64,000 nucleotides of DNA, from positions 704,319 to 768,318 of the forward strand of contig NW_017802536.1 of NCBI RefSeq assembly GCF_001625305.1. The letters run 5' to 3'. The DNA is from Branchiostoma belcheri. Taxonomy: Eukaryota > Chordata > Leptocardii > Amphioxiformes > Branchiostomatidae. The position numbers and the translations under genes were made by a program. Below are positions 1-10,807 of this stretch, one piece after another. How positions within the stretch are numbered: the first letter of the stretch is position 1; the number at the start of each line of letters is the position of its first letter. Under the pieces are notes generated by a model. The model did no database searches. It saw only the letters and a list, made by a program, of their open reading frames with translations, and was not told the DNA's origin.

Positions 1-417
1 GTATGACCAAAAAAGCCCGGTCTGAATAAGGTCCCATTAGTCTACTCTAAGAAGTTTTGGTCAACGATAGAGGACAAGATTGAACTGAATAACCACGATC
101 TGGTGTCCGACATGCTAGACAAACGTGTCTGACATCTTAATTGGTACCTCTACGAGAATTAACTCAAATGAACACCTGATCCTTTATCGAAAGTGTGACG
201 TTAGAGTTAAATAAGCCCTGACGTTTGTTTTGGCCACAGTCTTGGTTTGGGGTCGTTTCAACATACAGTTGATCAACAGACTGATAAAAAAAATTAAGTC
301 TTCTACTTATATGTCGTATAAAACGTTAAAATTAAATAATTGTCACCAACGGATTTGTAATCGAAATTAAAGCTTAATGGGCTACCTGCTCCTGTTGAAT
401 GGGAAATTTTCCGCTAC

Positions 418-606
418 CAGTTTCATAACGCGGACGGCGCTGGAGGTGTGGATCATCCGCACACTGACGGTGACGTCACCTTCCCACAAGAGGCGGAACG
501 TCACGCCGTACGTCCCGTTCCCGTAGTCTCGTACCCGGCCCGGCGCGCTGGACTTGGTCTTCTCGGTGTAGATTTTCGCACGGAAGAAGTCCCCTCCATG
601 AGTCTT
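418..606 (-). CDS. NXPE-family protein, internal exon (partial gene)
   Basis: Read on the minus strand, this stretch encodes a domain typical of the neurexophilin/NXPE family. It begins KTHGGDFFRAKIY and continues through VRDYGNGTYGVTF and WEGDVTVSVRMIHTS. The GGDFFRA...DYGNGTYGV...V.V.MIHSS pattern is the Ig-like/filamin-like part of NXPE proteins, which are secreted or Golgi-type glycoproteins of poorly known function. The frame runs without stops into a donor-like GTAGCG next to 418. The acceptor side is uncertain because several AGs lie between 603 and 612. Later exons would lie before base 1. It may belong to the gene whose 5' exons are at 3823-4780. However, the exon ending at 3823 already finishes in GGDY, which would repeat the GGDF here, so it could be a neighbouring paralog or an alternative exon. 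Confidence 0.75.
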
Positions 607-1744
607 CTCTCTTGTTGGGCGCAGAGAAAAAAAACGCAGAGGTAGTTAATTTAATATATTACTATCCAGTCACAAACAATGTTTTACAGAAAGAAACATG
701 ATTTCATACATGTACGACTGTAAAAGTTAGAGCTCGGTTACACTTCTGCGTATCACCATTGCGTATGAGTTGCGCACAGATTGCTATTGTTTACATTAGC
801 ACATGATAGAAAAAAAAGACAATTCTGCCATACGCACAATATGTAACGTTGCTGTGACGCAAATGTAGCGTATAAACAACGACGAAGTATTGCATATGAG
901 ATCCAAGCGTTAGTATGTGCTGCACATATAACATCCATGCGTTTGTATGCACTGCACAGGCCAAGCGTATTCTGGACGCACTCAGCGTGTGCCCACCGCA
1001 TGCCTAACGCACTGCCGACGAATGCCAATCGTATTACAAGCCTATTCCCTGCTGCTTCCCTGTTGTTTCATGTGCAGTGGGTCTTTCTCATCATGGGCTT
1101 CCCTCAACTCAGTTATTTTTTTCTCCATTATACCGGGTCATGCCCTGGTCAATTCCCTGTAATATATTGCCCGGTAAATTGAATACCTATGCTTTGACTT
1201 TATACAAACATAACGGTTAGACTGTTAAAAGCCTCGAGTTGGAGGTGCATGAGTTGGAGCCGGAGAAATACACTCCCTTTATAATTTGAAAACTATAAAA
1301 ACACCTATACTTCAAATACAGACAATTCACAATTGCGCAATACACACAGACAGTGTGTACACTACGCATCTCTGAAAACACTACAGCCGTGTGAATTATA
1401 ACTTTTTATTACGTGTATTTACAGATCTACGTACACTACACAATTTCTCGGACAAACAATAAAATAATGCAGCTAGTGTATTATCCCGAAGTACAGGCAA
1501 CAAAAGGCTTCTATTTTGTGATACATATTGCTATATAGATAATATTTGAAATTGCCAGTCATATCATAATTTTTTGGGGGGATGGTGGAACAGGGGAATA
1601 TTTTGTGTTAACATGCATTTTTTTTGATAACGGGTAAAACATATTTTACTCTAGGAAAAACCATGTACTTTCTCAGCAAAACATGTTAGAAAGAGTCAAT
1701 CTTAACAGATCACTCAAATTTTTATTTCATTTTTACCATGAGGT

Positions 1745-2503
1745 CTAGAGGGGCAGGTACCCCATTAGTACCCCAGGTGTTCGATAAGTTCGTTCTCTGC
1801 ACGCGATCTCTGCACGTTGTAGTCGGGTATGGTTCCTGTCGAGAAGTTTACATAAGGATGCTGTCAAGGACCAAGAGTCGGCTACGTAGAGCAGGATTGA
1901 CTCAAAACATATTTTAAAAACTTGAAGCTTAGTAGTTTTTGATATTGGAGATTCACAAATTTTTAGAGCATTAGTCCCCCTAATCCTACATTTCACATCA
2001 TGGACCGTGTTACCATAGCTGCCAAAGTTTTTTAAATCATCTACTTGCTCGATAGTAGACCCGTCACTAGACAGCAAGGCTTGTGGCCTTGTTGGAGGGT
2101 TAAGGTGCATAAACTTAAGCATTTAAGTAAAGTCCAATATCCTGTGCGGCATGCTCTACCTTGTACAGAAACTCTTGAGCAGTCTTCTAGAAGACAAATA
2201 TCATCAGCAAAGTCAAGGCCAGGTAGAACCACTGCTGGTTCTGTCTTCTCTTTAAGGTGATGCCGTCATCGGTCCTAACTGCTCTACGTAAGGCATAGTC
2301 CAATGCAACAATGAAAAGAAACGGTGCAATGGGATCGCCCTGAAAGACGCCTGTGTTGATGTTAAAGGTGTCAGATTCTCCCCCGGGTGTGAGGACAGTA
2401 GCCTTAGCATTAACATACATAATCTTAATTGCATTGACAATCGGCAGAGGCACACAATATGCCTGTAGGATCGTGAACATGACTTTTTGATTGATCGTAT
2501 CAA
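1745..2503 (-). mobile_element. Decayed non-LTR retrotransposon reverse transcriptase
   Basis: Three overlapping minus-strand frames together read as a reverse transcriptase broken by frameshifts. The upstream part (about 2480-2187) has GVFQGDPIAPFLFIVALDYA, the RT palm region before the catalytic site. The next (about 2232-2041) has LDFADDICLLED, the catalytic F-A-D-D box. The last (about 2122-1745) has the RT thumb-like stretch with SILLYVADSW. There is no intact endonuclease or 5' end. The motif wording differs from the LINE at 11.6-13.5 kb, so it is another clade, possibly RTE/L1-like. It lies between NXPE exons and is surely dead. Confidence 0.8.
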
Positions 2504-3822
2504 ACGCTTTCTTGAAATTTATGAAGATAATGATTATCTGTCATATCTTTATCTTCATCGCCATTTTACTACATCCCAGTAAATGTAAAGAAGATCGCAA
2601 ACAAGTACAGAAAGTACGCGAAATGGTGCTTTCGACGAAGGCGACAATTCTCTCTCAAACCCACCCAAAGAACCACGCGGCCGTGAGTTCGAGTGTTGGC
2701 GTTAAAGCTGACTTATAAGAAGAAAGGTTGAAAAACTCAAGACAAATACAAAACAGAAAGAGAGTGCCGTCGACCATTTCATATAAAAAAAACAACACGC
2801 TAGAGTGCGTTTCCCAATGTAAAATTGAAAGATTGTGGGTTTGGCCGTAGGAAAAATATTTGAACTATAACAATATTGTTGCCGAAATCAGCAAGAATTT
2901 CAACTTTGATAGACCCCACAGGGGTGTATTCTAGTGTTTTCTAGGTAAACCATTCTACATTCTGAAAAAAAAAATCTGCCGTACATAGATGTTTCTTTTA
3001 TGATTTAAGAATCGCATTGCGTGAAAGGATTTTTATAGGTTGATAATCTGACAAAAGATGATCTGATGGACATTGAAGAAATGGTATTAATATATATACA
3101 TTAACAAATGCAAATTATTTTCTCTACTAGGCCTTAGCTCCCCTTGAAAGAATTTCTCCCAGATTGCTTTCATCGGCATGCGACGTCAGAAAGAGTCAAC
3201 TACTCTTGGGAGATATGACAGATCAACGCTACAATGCTGATTGATGACCACACCAAATTGTAACACAGATTGATTGGTTAATTTGTGACCTGGAAATCTT
3301 TTGCGAATAAAGTAAGTCAACTGCCTTAGGACATGCTCTATAAACTAATTTATAACGATTACTGCTGTCAACGTTACTGTGAAATGATGAAGACATAGCC
3401 ATCCATTGCTGTGCGTAGGAAATGCACATATCCCTTGAGAGATACCAAGACATGAAGGATTATAATATGTACTCAGTAGAGTCTTCTCACATAAAGAACT
3501 CCTGTCAGTACCTGAAACTTAAAATTATAACTTTAATTTGTTCTCGTACTGTGTAACAGTACATCACCCATATACGCCCTTTCTTGTTTGAACAGATAGG
3601 TATCTTACCAAGAATGATCTGTTTCACATCATGCCCCTCATAAATACCTTGTAACTGTTCTTTCTCTGTAGCAAGAAGATCAAAGAACACATATTTTTAT
3701 ATATTATTAAGTTAACATTGTCTCTATCAATATCAGAGGCATACATGCTGTATAAATATATATAGATAAGAGAAACTTATTTAGATGGTTACATTTACCA
3801 AATAGCACGATGGAATATTTAC

Positions 3823-4780
3823 GTAATCTCCGCCCTGTATTCCACGTGGCGTTATGACGTACCTGTTGAAGATATCCATTGCACGGATAGTCACAAATAA
3901 AACGTCGCCAACTCTGAAGACAGATCCCGGATTTACGATATGAAACTGTGTGAATTCGGCCGACGTTGTTGTGTCATTGCCTGGTGGAATATCGCGGTAA
4001 CTTCCTGAGAATTCCTGTAGAAGACTAGACAGCCGGGCACCCTCCTCCTCTGGGGTTGTTTTGTATTGAGAACTGTTGAGGAATATATTCCGGCTGAAAA
4101 TTAAGAGCAAATATTAGTGTATTAATGGGAAAATTTTGGAAGCGTATTTCAAAACCTCAGTATATAATTTGATGAGGACGGTAAATCGATAAATACTAAG
4201 TTCTTAGCCATACAACAATTTGTATTTTGTTGTATGGCTAATACTATCCTCGGAGTTACAATGTGTAAATGAGATGTGGAGTTCAAACAACCCTGAGAAA
4301 TTACCCGAGATGTTACAGAAATGTCACAGGATAAAATCCATTTAATTATTTACCTAAGAAAATATGTGTCTGTTTGTGTGTTTGAAAATATTACCAGTTT
4401 TCATATTTGCACATTCAGTCTCATGATACATGGGTAATGATGTCATCCATCTTCACAGCTGCAGACGAGTACAATCACATGTCTTAAACGTCGATGGATA
4501 AATGAGCACCATGTAATGTTCAGTTAACGTAACCCACTTACATAGTTTTCTCACATGGTCGTACATAATATATTCTTCAACTGGAGCCTCTAATAAAAAC
4601 ATAATAACAGAAGTCAGGATTGGCATACAAACAGTAATGCTAAATTACCATACGTTACCTTACATGGGGTGGGGTCTGGACAGGTTGTGTTGAAAGTCTC
4701 CAGGATTGCTCGATTACTCTACCCAAAAATAGGTATACAGCTGCCCCCATGGCAACCGTTGCGAAAATCTTGAACTTCAT
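3823..4780 (-). CDS. NXPE-family protein, 5' exons
   Basis: Exon 1 (4780-4664) starts ATG and encodes 39 residues beginning MKFKIFATVAMGAAVYLFLG, an uncleaved signal-anchor typical of a type II or secretory protein. It is followed by the donor GTAAGG. Exon 2 is a short in-frame candidate (4587-4542, with GTAAGT donor) encoding APVEEYIMYDHVRKL. Exon 3 (4093-3823, TTTTCAG acceptor) encodes a stretch containing FTQFHIVNPGSVFRVGDVL and ends RGIQGGDY before GTAAAT. The VGD.L.V.I.A.D pattern followed by GGDY matches the start of the NXPE Ig-like domain. Exon 2 ends in phase 1 but exon 3 needs phase 2, so a small exon was probably missed between them or one boundary is wrong. The NXPE assignment is firm for exon 3 and inferred for exon 1 from position and strand. 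Confidence 0.7.
4204..4241. repeat. Perfect 15-bp inverted repeat (hairpin)
   Basis: TTAGCCATACAACAA is followed by an 8-base loop and its exact reverse complement TTGTTGTATGGCTAA. It lies in the intron before NXPE exon 3. It could be a foldback remnant; the stem is short for a miRNA precursor. Confidence 0.7.
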
Positions 4781-5526
4781 TTTAAATCAGTTCTGTCAAC
4801 AGATAAGATGTGTGCTTTTTAATCCTTGTCTTTGAGAATATTTTGGACGGCATACTAACGTACGCAGTCTTTGACAAACGTCAAATGACTTCAAGATGGC
4901 GGATCATATCATTAGATCAGGTATAAACCGGTAATTTTCTTCAAAATTTCATCACTTCTTCCTTTTTTTCTACAAAAACAATGACACTCTTTAGTCCATT
5001 TTCACGTATTTTAGCTTTTAGTATGAAAAGAATATTTTTCAAAATACCTGCTCTGATAAAATGGTCTGCCATCTTGGATTTTGGCCAATGACTCCATCAA
5101 ATTAGCATAAATCATGCCATGCATAATTTTAAAAAAATTACATAAAATTAATATTACATAAAATTACAAAAATTACATAAAAATAATATTAGAGTATGTG
5201 TAAAATTGACATTAAAGCCTGAAGATTTCACTGTTTAAGTCAAAATTACCGATTTTTGCTAAAATGCCTTTTAGAAAACCTTTGCCATGGCAACAGGAAA
5301 AATTATTACTTTATCTCACTGCTATAAAATAGTTGGCAACGTAGTAATATTTCAATGAAAGTCATTAAGTTTGGTGGACCTAGCACAAGACGTTAGGACG
5401 TTATCTGATATCAAAGTTGGCGCGGGCACTTTTAGCTAAATGATTCAGAATACATAATTTCAGTAGAAATAACAAACGGAATAAAGAACTGCAAACATAA
5501 GCGCGAAATAAAAAGCAAAAAAACAA

Positions 5527-6325
5527 GAGTTCCGAGATCTCATACCTCCATGAAATATGGACTTGATATGCAAATGTAAATTTCTTCTTTAGTTATGCAA
5601 ATGACCTCTGCATTAACATAATATATGCATCGTGCTGTTAACTTTTGATTAACTTACAGATGTCCCAAGTATGGCATTCCCATCATTCACCATTAAGAAA
5701 TTCAAAACAAAATTTGCATTAATTATGCAAATTAAGTCACCATTTGCATAATAAGTATCTGTTGATCTTCAGTCTGCCATAGGTTACATACATGTTTGAA
5801 AGAACTATAATGTAAAACATTGTGATTATAGAATTTCCTTATCAATTATGCAAATTTAGTCCTCATTCGCTTAATTTACATTTCATTATGTACATCTCTC
5901 TCTCTCTCAGCTACCTACCTACCAAAAATGATGAAATTACAAAGTTGTTCCTATCTGGACTTATTGGCTTTCAAAGATTTCGCCCGAAAGTCCCCTGCAG
6001 TTCCAGGACAAGCTGCTAGGGTGACCAAACCCAAACCACTTATTTCTGACAGAAGCTATCTGTCACATGAAAGTTCAAGACCATAGCATGTTCAGGACAA
6101 AAGATACAAAAACTGGAAGTTCTGCTGCAGTACCAAGGTCATCCACCAGGAGAACCATATTTGACCTTGACCTTCGTCTTCCTAAGACTTTCCAGCATAC
6201 TAAATATCATCACAATCCATAAAGGCGATATGAAGTTATGCTGACTACAATAGTGCGGAAACACTAACACACACACAGACACACACAGACGCGCCAAAAA
6301 CAATACCTCCATTTTTCATGGAGGT
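5527..6325 (+). mobile_element. ACCTCCATG-ended 0.8-kb interspersed element, copy 1
   Basis: About 799 bp. It starts GAGTTCCGAGATCTCATACC, is rich in TTAATTATGCAAAT-type blocks, then has a segment containing GTTCTGCTGCAGTACCAAGG and a CACACAGACACAC tract, and ends ACCTCCATTTTTCATGGAGG. Copies are present at 26679-27493 (reverse) and 36788-37584, with an interrupted copy at 6750-8261. There is no coding capacity, so it is a non-autonomous transposable element of unknown class. The ends are defined by the insertion at 26.7 kb, whose empty site is present in the same window. Confidence 0.75.
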
Positions 6326-6683
6326 AAAACGCAGAAAGCTTCTTCTCTGACGAATAGACTCTTTTCGACTTTAAGTGGACCCCTTCCACCGACATGATCG
6401 ATAAGGGGAAATTCAAAACAGCGCACTACCATACATGGTTAAGTTACTGAATAACTCTGAAACGGCAATGTAAGAGTAATCTGTTGCTAATGTTGTACAA
6501 CAGCCTCTCACCGAACCTTTTTTACTGTGTAACGTTTTAAACATGTATATTGATTATCAATCCATTTTCTATAGCAGAGGAATATTTCACAATTTATAAA
6601 TTTTAACAATATTTAATAATATGTAATAATGTTTCAATAATAATACCCATATTTTAATGATATTTTGTGACCTCAGAGCAATC

Positions 6684-6706
6684 CAGGCAGCCAGTATGGC
6701 TGCCTG
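6684..6706. repeat. Short perfect palindrome (10-bp arms, 3-base loop)
   Basis: CAGGCAGCCA - GTA - TGGCTGCCTG in an intergenic repeat region. Its function is unknown. Confidence 0.6.
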
Positions 6707-6749
6707 CGAGTCTGTTGTCAGTGTGGTGGTAATTGAAATTGTGTAATTG

Positions 6750-8261
6750 TAAAAACCGGAAGTTCTGCTGCAGTACTAAGGTCAGCCACCAGGAGGCCCA
6801 TATTTGACCTTGACCTTTGTCTTTTCAAGACTTACCAACATACTAAATATCATCTCATCAATCCATAAAGCACTCGTTCTCATTCAAATGTACAAAATGC
6901 TGTCGCCACTCTTTATGACTAGGTATGAGCCAAATCATGGACCTAATCGTTGCTTCCTTCACTTTCCCACTACACGTACTATGTTTTACGAAAAATGTAC
7001 CACAAAACTAGGTTTGATACATGACTTGAGAGAAATTATGGTCGCGGGTTGGATTTCTCCCCCTAAAAAGCGGCTGTCGCCTGAGACGAAATAGAAACTT
7101 TAAAAAGCTACCTAAAACGTAGCAATTTGATTACGGCAGTAGTTTTCTGCCTGGTGAAGTCGGGTGGCCAGGCCCTCTGACTGATCAAGTCAGATCGCTT
7201 CTGTCACTATTTTTGTACGCTGTGCGAGGTGTTTCATACCTGTCGCCAAGTTCTGTAACATCCGTTACCGCTCAAGTAAGACGGTCGTGCAGTTTAGATA
7301 GAGTCACATATAAGACAAGAAATTGCCATTTTGATGACTTTTAGCAAGTTTTCTAGGTTTCTAAGAGAAGACGAAAAGAGTGTGTGCTGTCATTTGTAGC
7401 CACCTTCGCTGAACAAATTGTTTTACAGTAATGAATGTAACATCCGTTACCGTTGTTTTTACTTTCAATTTTGTTCCTTCACCTGGTATATAAAAAGTCG
7501 CCCAGTTTAAAAATGTCCGTACATATGCCCCCTTGTTCTCAAAGGATGAAGATAAAAACTGCAGATCTTCTTGGAAAAATAAACAAAAACGTCCGTTTTG
7601 TAACATCTGTTACCGGTAAAGGAAGTTACACCTGTAGCGGAAAAGACGTATGCACCATAAACATAATAGTTGGAAATAAAGTAGAAAAAATATGGATCCG
7701 AAGAAAAATAACCCTCTGTGGCGTCAACAAACTCAAATGTTCTACTCTTCTTTGCTTCTAAAGATATTTTTTGCTACTTCTATACACTACACTTAGCTAT
7801 CTTTATGTGTTCGATACGTGTATATTTACCAGTAAATAATGGGTTGACAGAAGTACTTTCATAGATACTGACGTCTAAACTAATGGCTTTTGAAGTGATG
7901 TCATGAATACAAGCTTTACGTACACCCAATTCATGCTGATGTTCCAGCGTTTTTGCTGCACTAAAAATTGCATTGTTTACATATGTCTTATCTAAGTGCA
8001 TAGATTTTCGGTAACTTCCCATGGCAATTAAGCTGTCCTTTTTAGGTAATCATTATTTGAGATGTTTTCCTAAAAAATAAGGTAGGTTTGCCTGAAAAAA
8101 CAGATCATCGATTTTTCGACCCAAAAAATCACTATTTTGTACATTTCAATGAGAACGAGACAAAGGCGTTCTGAAGTTATGCTGACCACAAAGTTGCGGA
8201 AACACACACACACAGACAGACACACAATACCAAAACCAATACCTCCATTTTTCATGGAGGT
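6750..8261 (+). mobile_element. ACCTCCATG element, 5'-truncated copy split by a later insertion
   Basis: The left fragment (about 6750-6870) matches the internal CCGGAAGTTCTGCTGCAGTA...TGACCTTGACC segment of the element at 5527. The right fragment (8162-8261) resumes with GCGTTCTGAAGTTATGCTGA and ends ACCTCCATTTTTCATGGAGG. The intervening 6871-8161 is a separate insertion. Confidence 0.75.
6871..8161. mobile_element. 1.29-kb MITE-like insertion with terminal inverted repeats
   Basis: The left end, CACTCGTTCTCATTCAAATG followed by TACAAAAT, is mirrored at the right end by ATTTTGTACATTTCAATGAG followed by AACGAGAC. The element is flanked by AAAG on both sides (6867-6870 and 8162-8165), a probable 4-bp target duplication, and it interrupts an older element whose two halves rejoin cleanly when it is removed. 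The interior has repeated GTAACATCCGTTACC-type blocks around 7256-7275, 7437-7453 and 7600-7616. No convincing transposase frame was seen. Confidence 0.7.
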
Positions 8262-8586
8262 AACTATGTATTATTTGATTGCAAGTGTGAAAGGTCTATA
8301 TTTTGGTCCTATAAACAGTCTCTTTCTAGCTTTTATTTAAATACACGTTTACATACATACAGACATGCATAACAAATAGCCACTGAACCAGCCTGTACTC
8401 GAAAACGGATACTGTTTACATAAATCTGTCTTGAAATGAACTGATCACAGAACAGCTTATTAAAGCCTGGAACCTGAAATATCAAAGCATACGACAGTTC
8501 GTCTATTAAGAAAAAAAGTACTTACGAGTAGTACAACTACGAAGATGATTAAACTGTTTGCAGAATGCAGATATTTGATCACTCAC

Positions 8587-8665
8587 TTGCGAGTACCCAC
8601 TGATATGTGTCGACGTGGAAGCTGATTCATATCTTTGTTGTTGCTGCTGGGACATATCAAAACTG
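8587..8665 (-). other. RRH exon-like module, copy 1
   Basis: On the minus strand an ATG at 8630 opens a short frame reading MNQLPRRHISVGTR, ending at a consensus donor GTGAGT next to 8587. The 35 bases upstream of the ATG, with CAGCAGCAACAACAAAGAT, align with upstream sequence of three other copies (22.9, 28.5 and 31.6 kb). It looks like the 5' coding exon of a duplicated gene or the head of an unknown element. No downstream exon was recognised. Confidence 0.4.
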
Positions 8666-8699
8666 CGCAGTGTGTAACAATGAAAATATGCCCAGACTT

Positions 8700-10800
8700 G
8701 TTTTTTTTCTTGACTTTAAAATGATAGCTACCACTCAAAGGTGTTGTCTAAAGTTTCATAATTTACCTCCGCTGCCAAAGAGCATTATTGTATCCAGGAG
8801 AATAGGATTTCAATGTTTCAAACGGAACATTTAGTTGGATTGCGTCCCTCTGGGCCAAACCTGTGACCCCCGCAATTATAATGGTTCATTCCTCCTCGCG
8901 CATTGTGGTCGCAGTACACAGTATTTATAGGCGTAGTCCAGGCACAAAGTAGTGCAGCACATTTTTTTATAAAGCTGCCGCGATTCTTTCGTGCAGGACA
9001 GCGAAGTGAAAACTATACTGAATTGTTAAGTAATGCATCGGTTTTGAGGCCGTATTATTTGAATCAGGATACTAGTATTTACTAGGCCGGGATAGATTTG
9101 CGCCTAGATCCTGTTTCGACCTAATTGTGGGTCGGCTGCAGTTCACATGACCCCCGCAAAGCGTCGAAAAATGGTTATTTATGGGAAAACGAGCAGACGA
9201 AATTTGTTGGTAGTACCCTGAACTCGAATATTTCGAACATCGGATTATCGTAACTTGCTTGTGCACCCATACATTGGTGGATCCAGAAATTTGTGAACCG
9301 GGGGGAGAAGGGTCTGCATGAGAAACCTCCTTGGCTAGCACAGCCTTCAGCTCTGCAGAGGGCTATTTGTTTTTTATTCATTATCTGTTTTTTTAGCATT
9401 AGATAGGAAGCACTTGTTGTGCTGATGTGAATCCGCTGCTCATAAAACATAATACAAATGTAAACATGAAGATGACATAAAATATAACATAAACCTGAAA
9501 TGAAAGTGGCTGCGCGCACCAATTGGCAATACCTATAAGTTAATATAACGTTAATGAGGTTGGTCGAATAGATGAATAAAGTTGAACACAATATCAAAGA
9601 TAGGGCAGTTTAGACAGTATGGGAGGGACCATTAAAAGGTAAATTGCATAAGGTTAATGTTTACTTACTATAAATAGACTTCTTTGATCTCTTCAAAACA
9701 AGTCAATTAGATGGATGGCGTCACCGGTTCAGGGCTCGTGAATGCCATCCAGCCAATTTCGAGCGGCGACCGACTTATGAATAATTTATCAAGGCCCACG
9801 GACGCGGTTCTTTCACTTGTAGAGGAGCCAATTATCACTGATCCGGTGGCACAAGATGGGCGAAAACACGTACTTTACAACCATTGTTCGTCGATATAAA
9901 GCGCTTATACATTACAAAGAGAATTTTCGTGGGACTGACATTTCTTTAGTTTGCAGCATGTGTATTGAGAACGGGTATCTTCATAATTCTACTAGCTGTT
10001 TTATAAGAACGGCACAATGAAACAGTGACACTTTTAGCGCACCCCAGTCACCCCTCCCCCAGGGTAGGGTTTTCCTGCTCTTCTTATTTGAGTGGGCTAA
10101 CCACGGGTTACATATCCTGTTATCATTTCAATATGAATAGATAACTAAATAAATGAACGAATATTTATTATCGTGTATTGCGACTTTTCTTTGTCGCCCA
10201 GCCCATATGAGCTTATAAAACACCAGAAAAGTAAACTTAATTTAAACATATGGACGTGTCAAGAAAAGAGAACAACCAAAGAAGAAACAAAACCAACTTA
10301 TTGTAACTGTCGTTTTTTATGAACAAATGTAGCGTTCTTTCTAAGCCTGTTGAATGTATGAAGCAATTTCAAACATATATTTTAGGTCTCTTTCTACAAT
10401 TTAATTAATATTTTGGCTGGAGCTCCTTAAAACGCCTTAGTCGACACTTGCAGAGGGGTAAAGATTTTACACATCTTTTCTTGTTACCAATATTGTTGAA
10501 TCTCTTAAATATCTTAAGTTTTTTTGTTAATTTTATGACTTCATTGCTCAAAATCTAAAATGACAGACCGTTCAGTACCTTTTAATCAATTTAAGCATTT
10601 TTCACATAAAACTTTACTATGAACAGATAGATACTATTAGATAGATAGATAGTAATCATTTGCTAAGATTCTATTTAGTATGTAATTTATACTTTTTCCA
10701 TCTCTGAATAATTTATATCTAAACTTGACAATACATTACTAGAACGCTCTTATTGTCTAACAGTCTTGCATCACCAAAGAAAAAAATCGAGAACCAACTG
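8700..10800. other. Intergenic stretch with no recognised gene
   Basis: AT-rich sequence downstream of the sulfotransferase. Short open frames on both strands (for example 9711-9899 plus and 9175-9597 minus) show no family resemblance. Nothing supportable was found. Confidence 0.5.
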
Positions 10801-10807
10801 GATGGTT

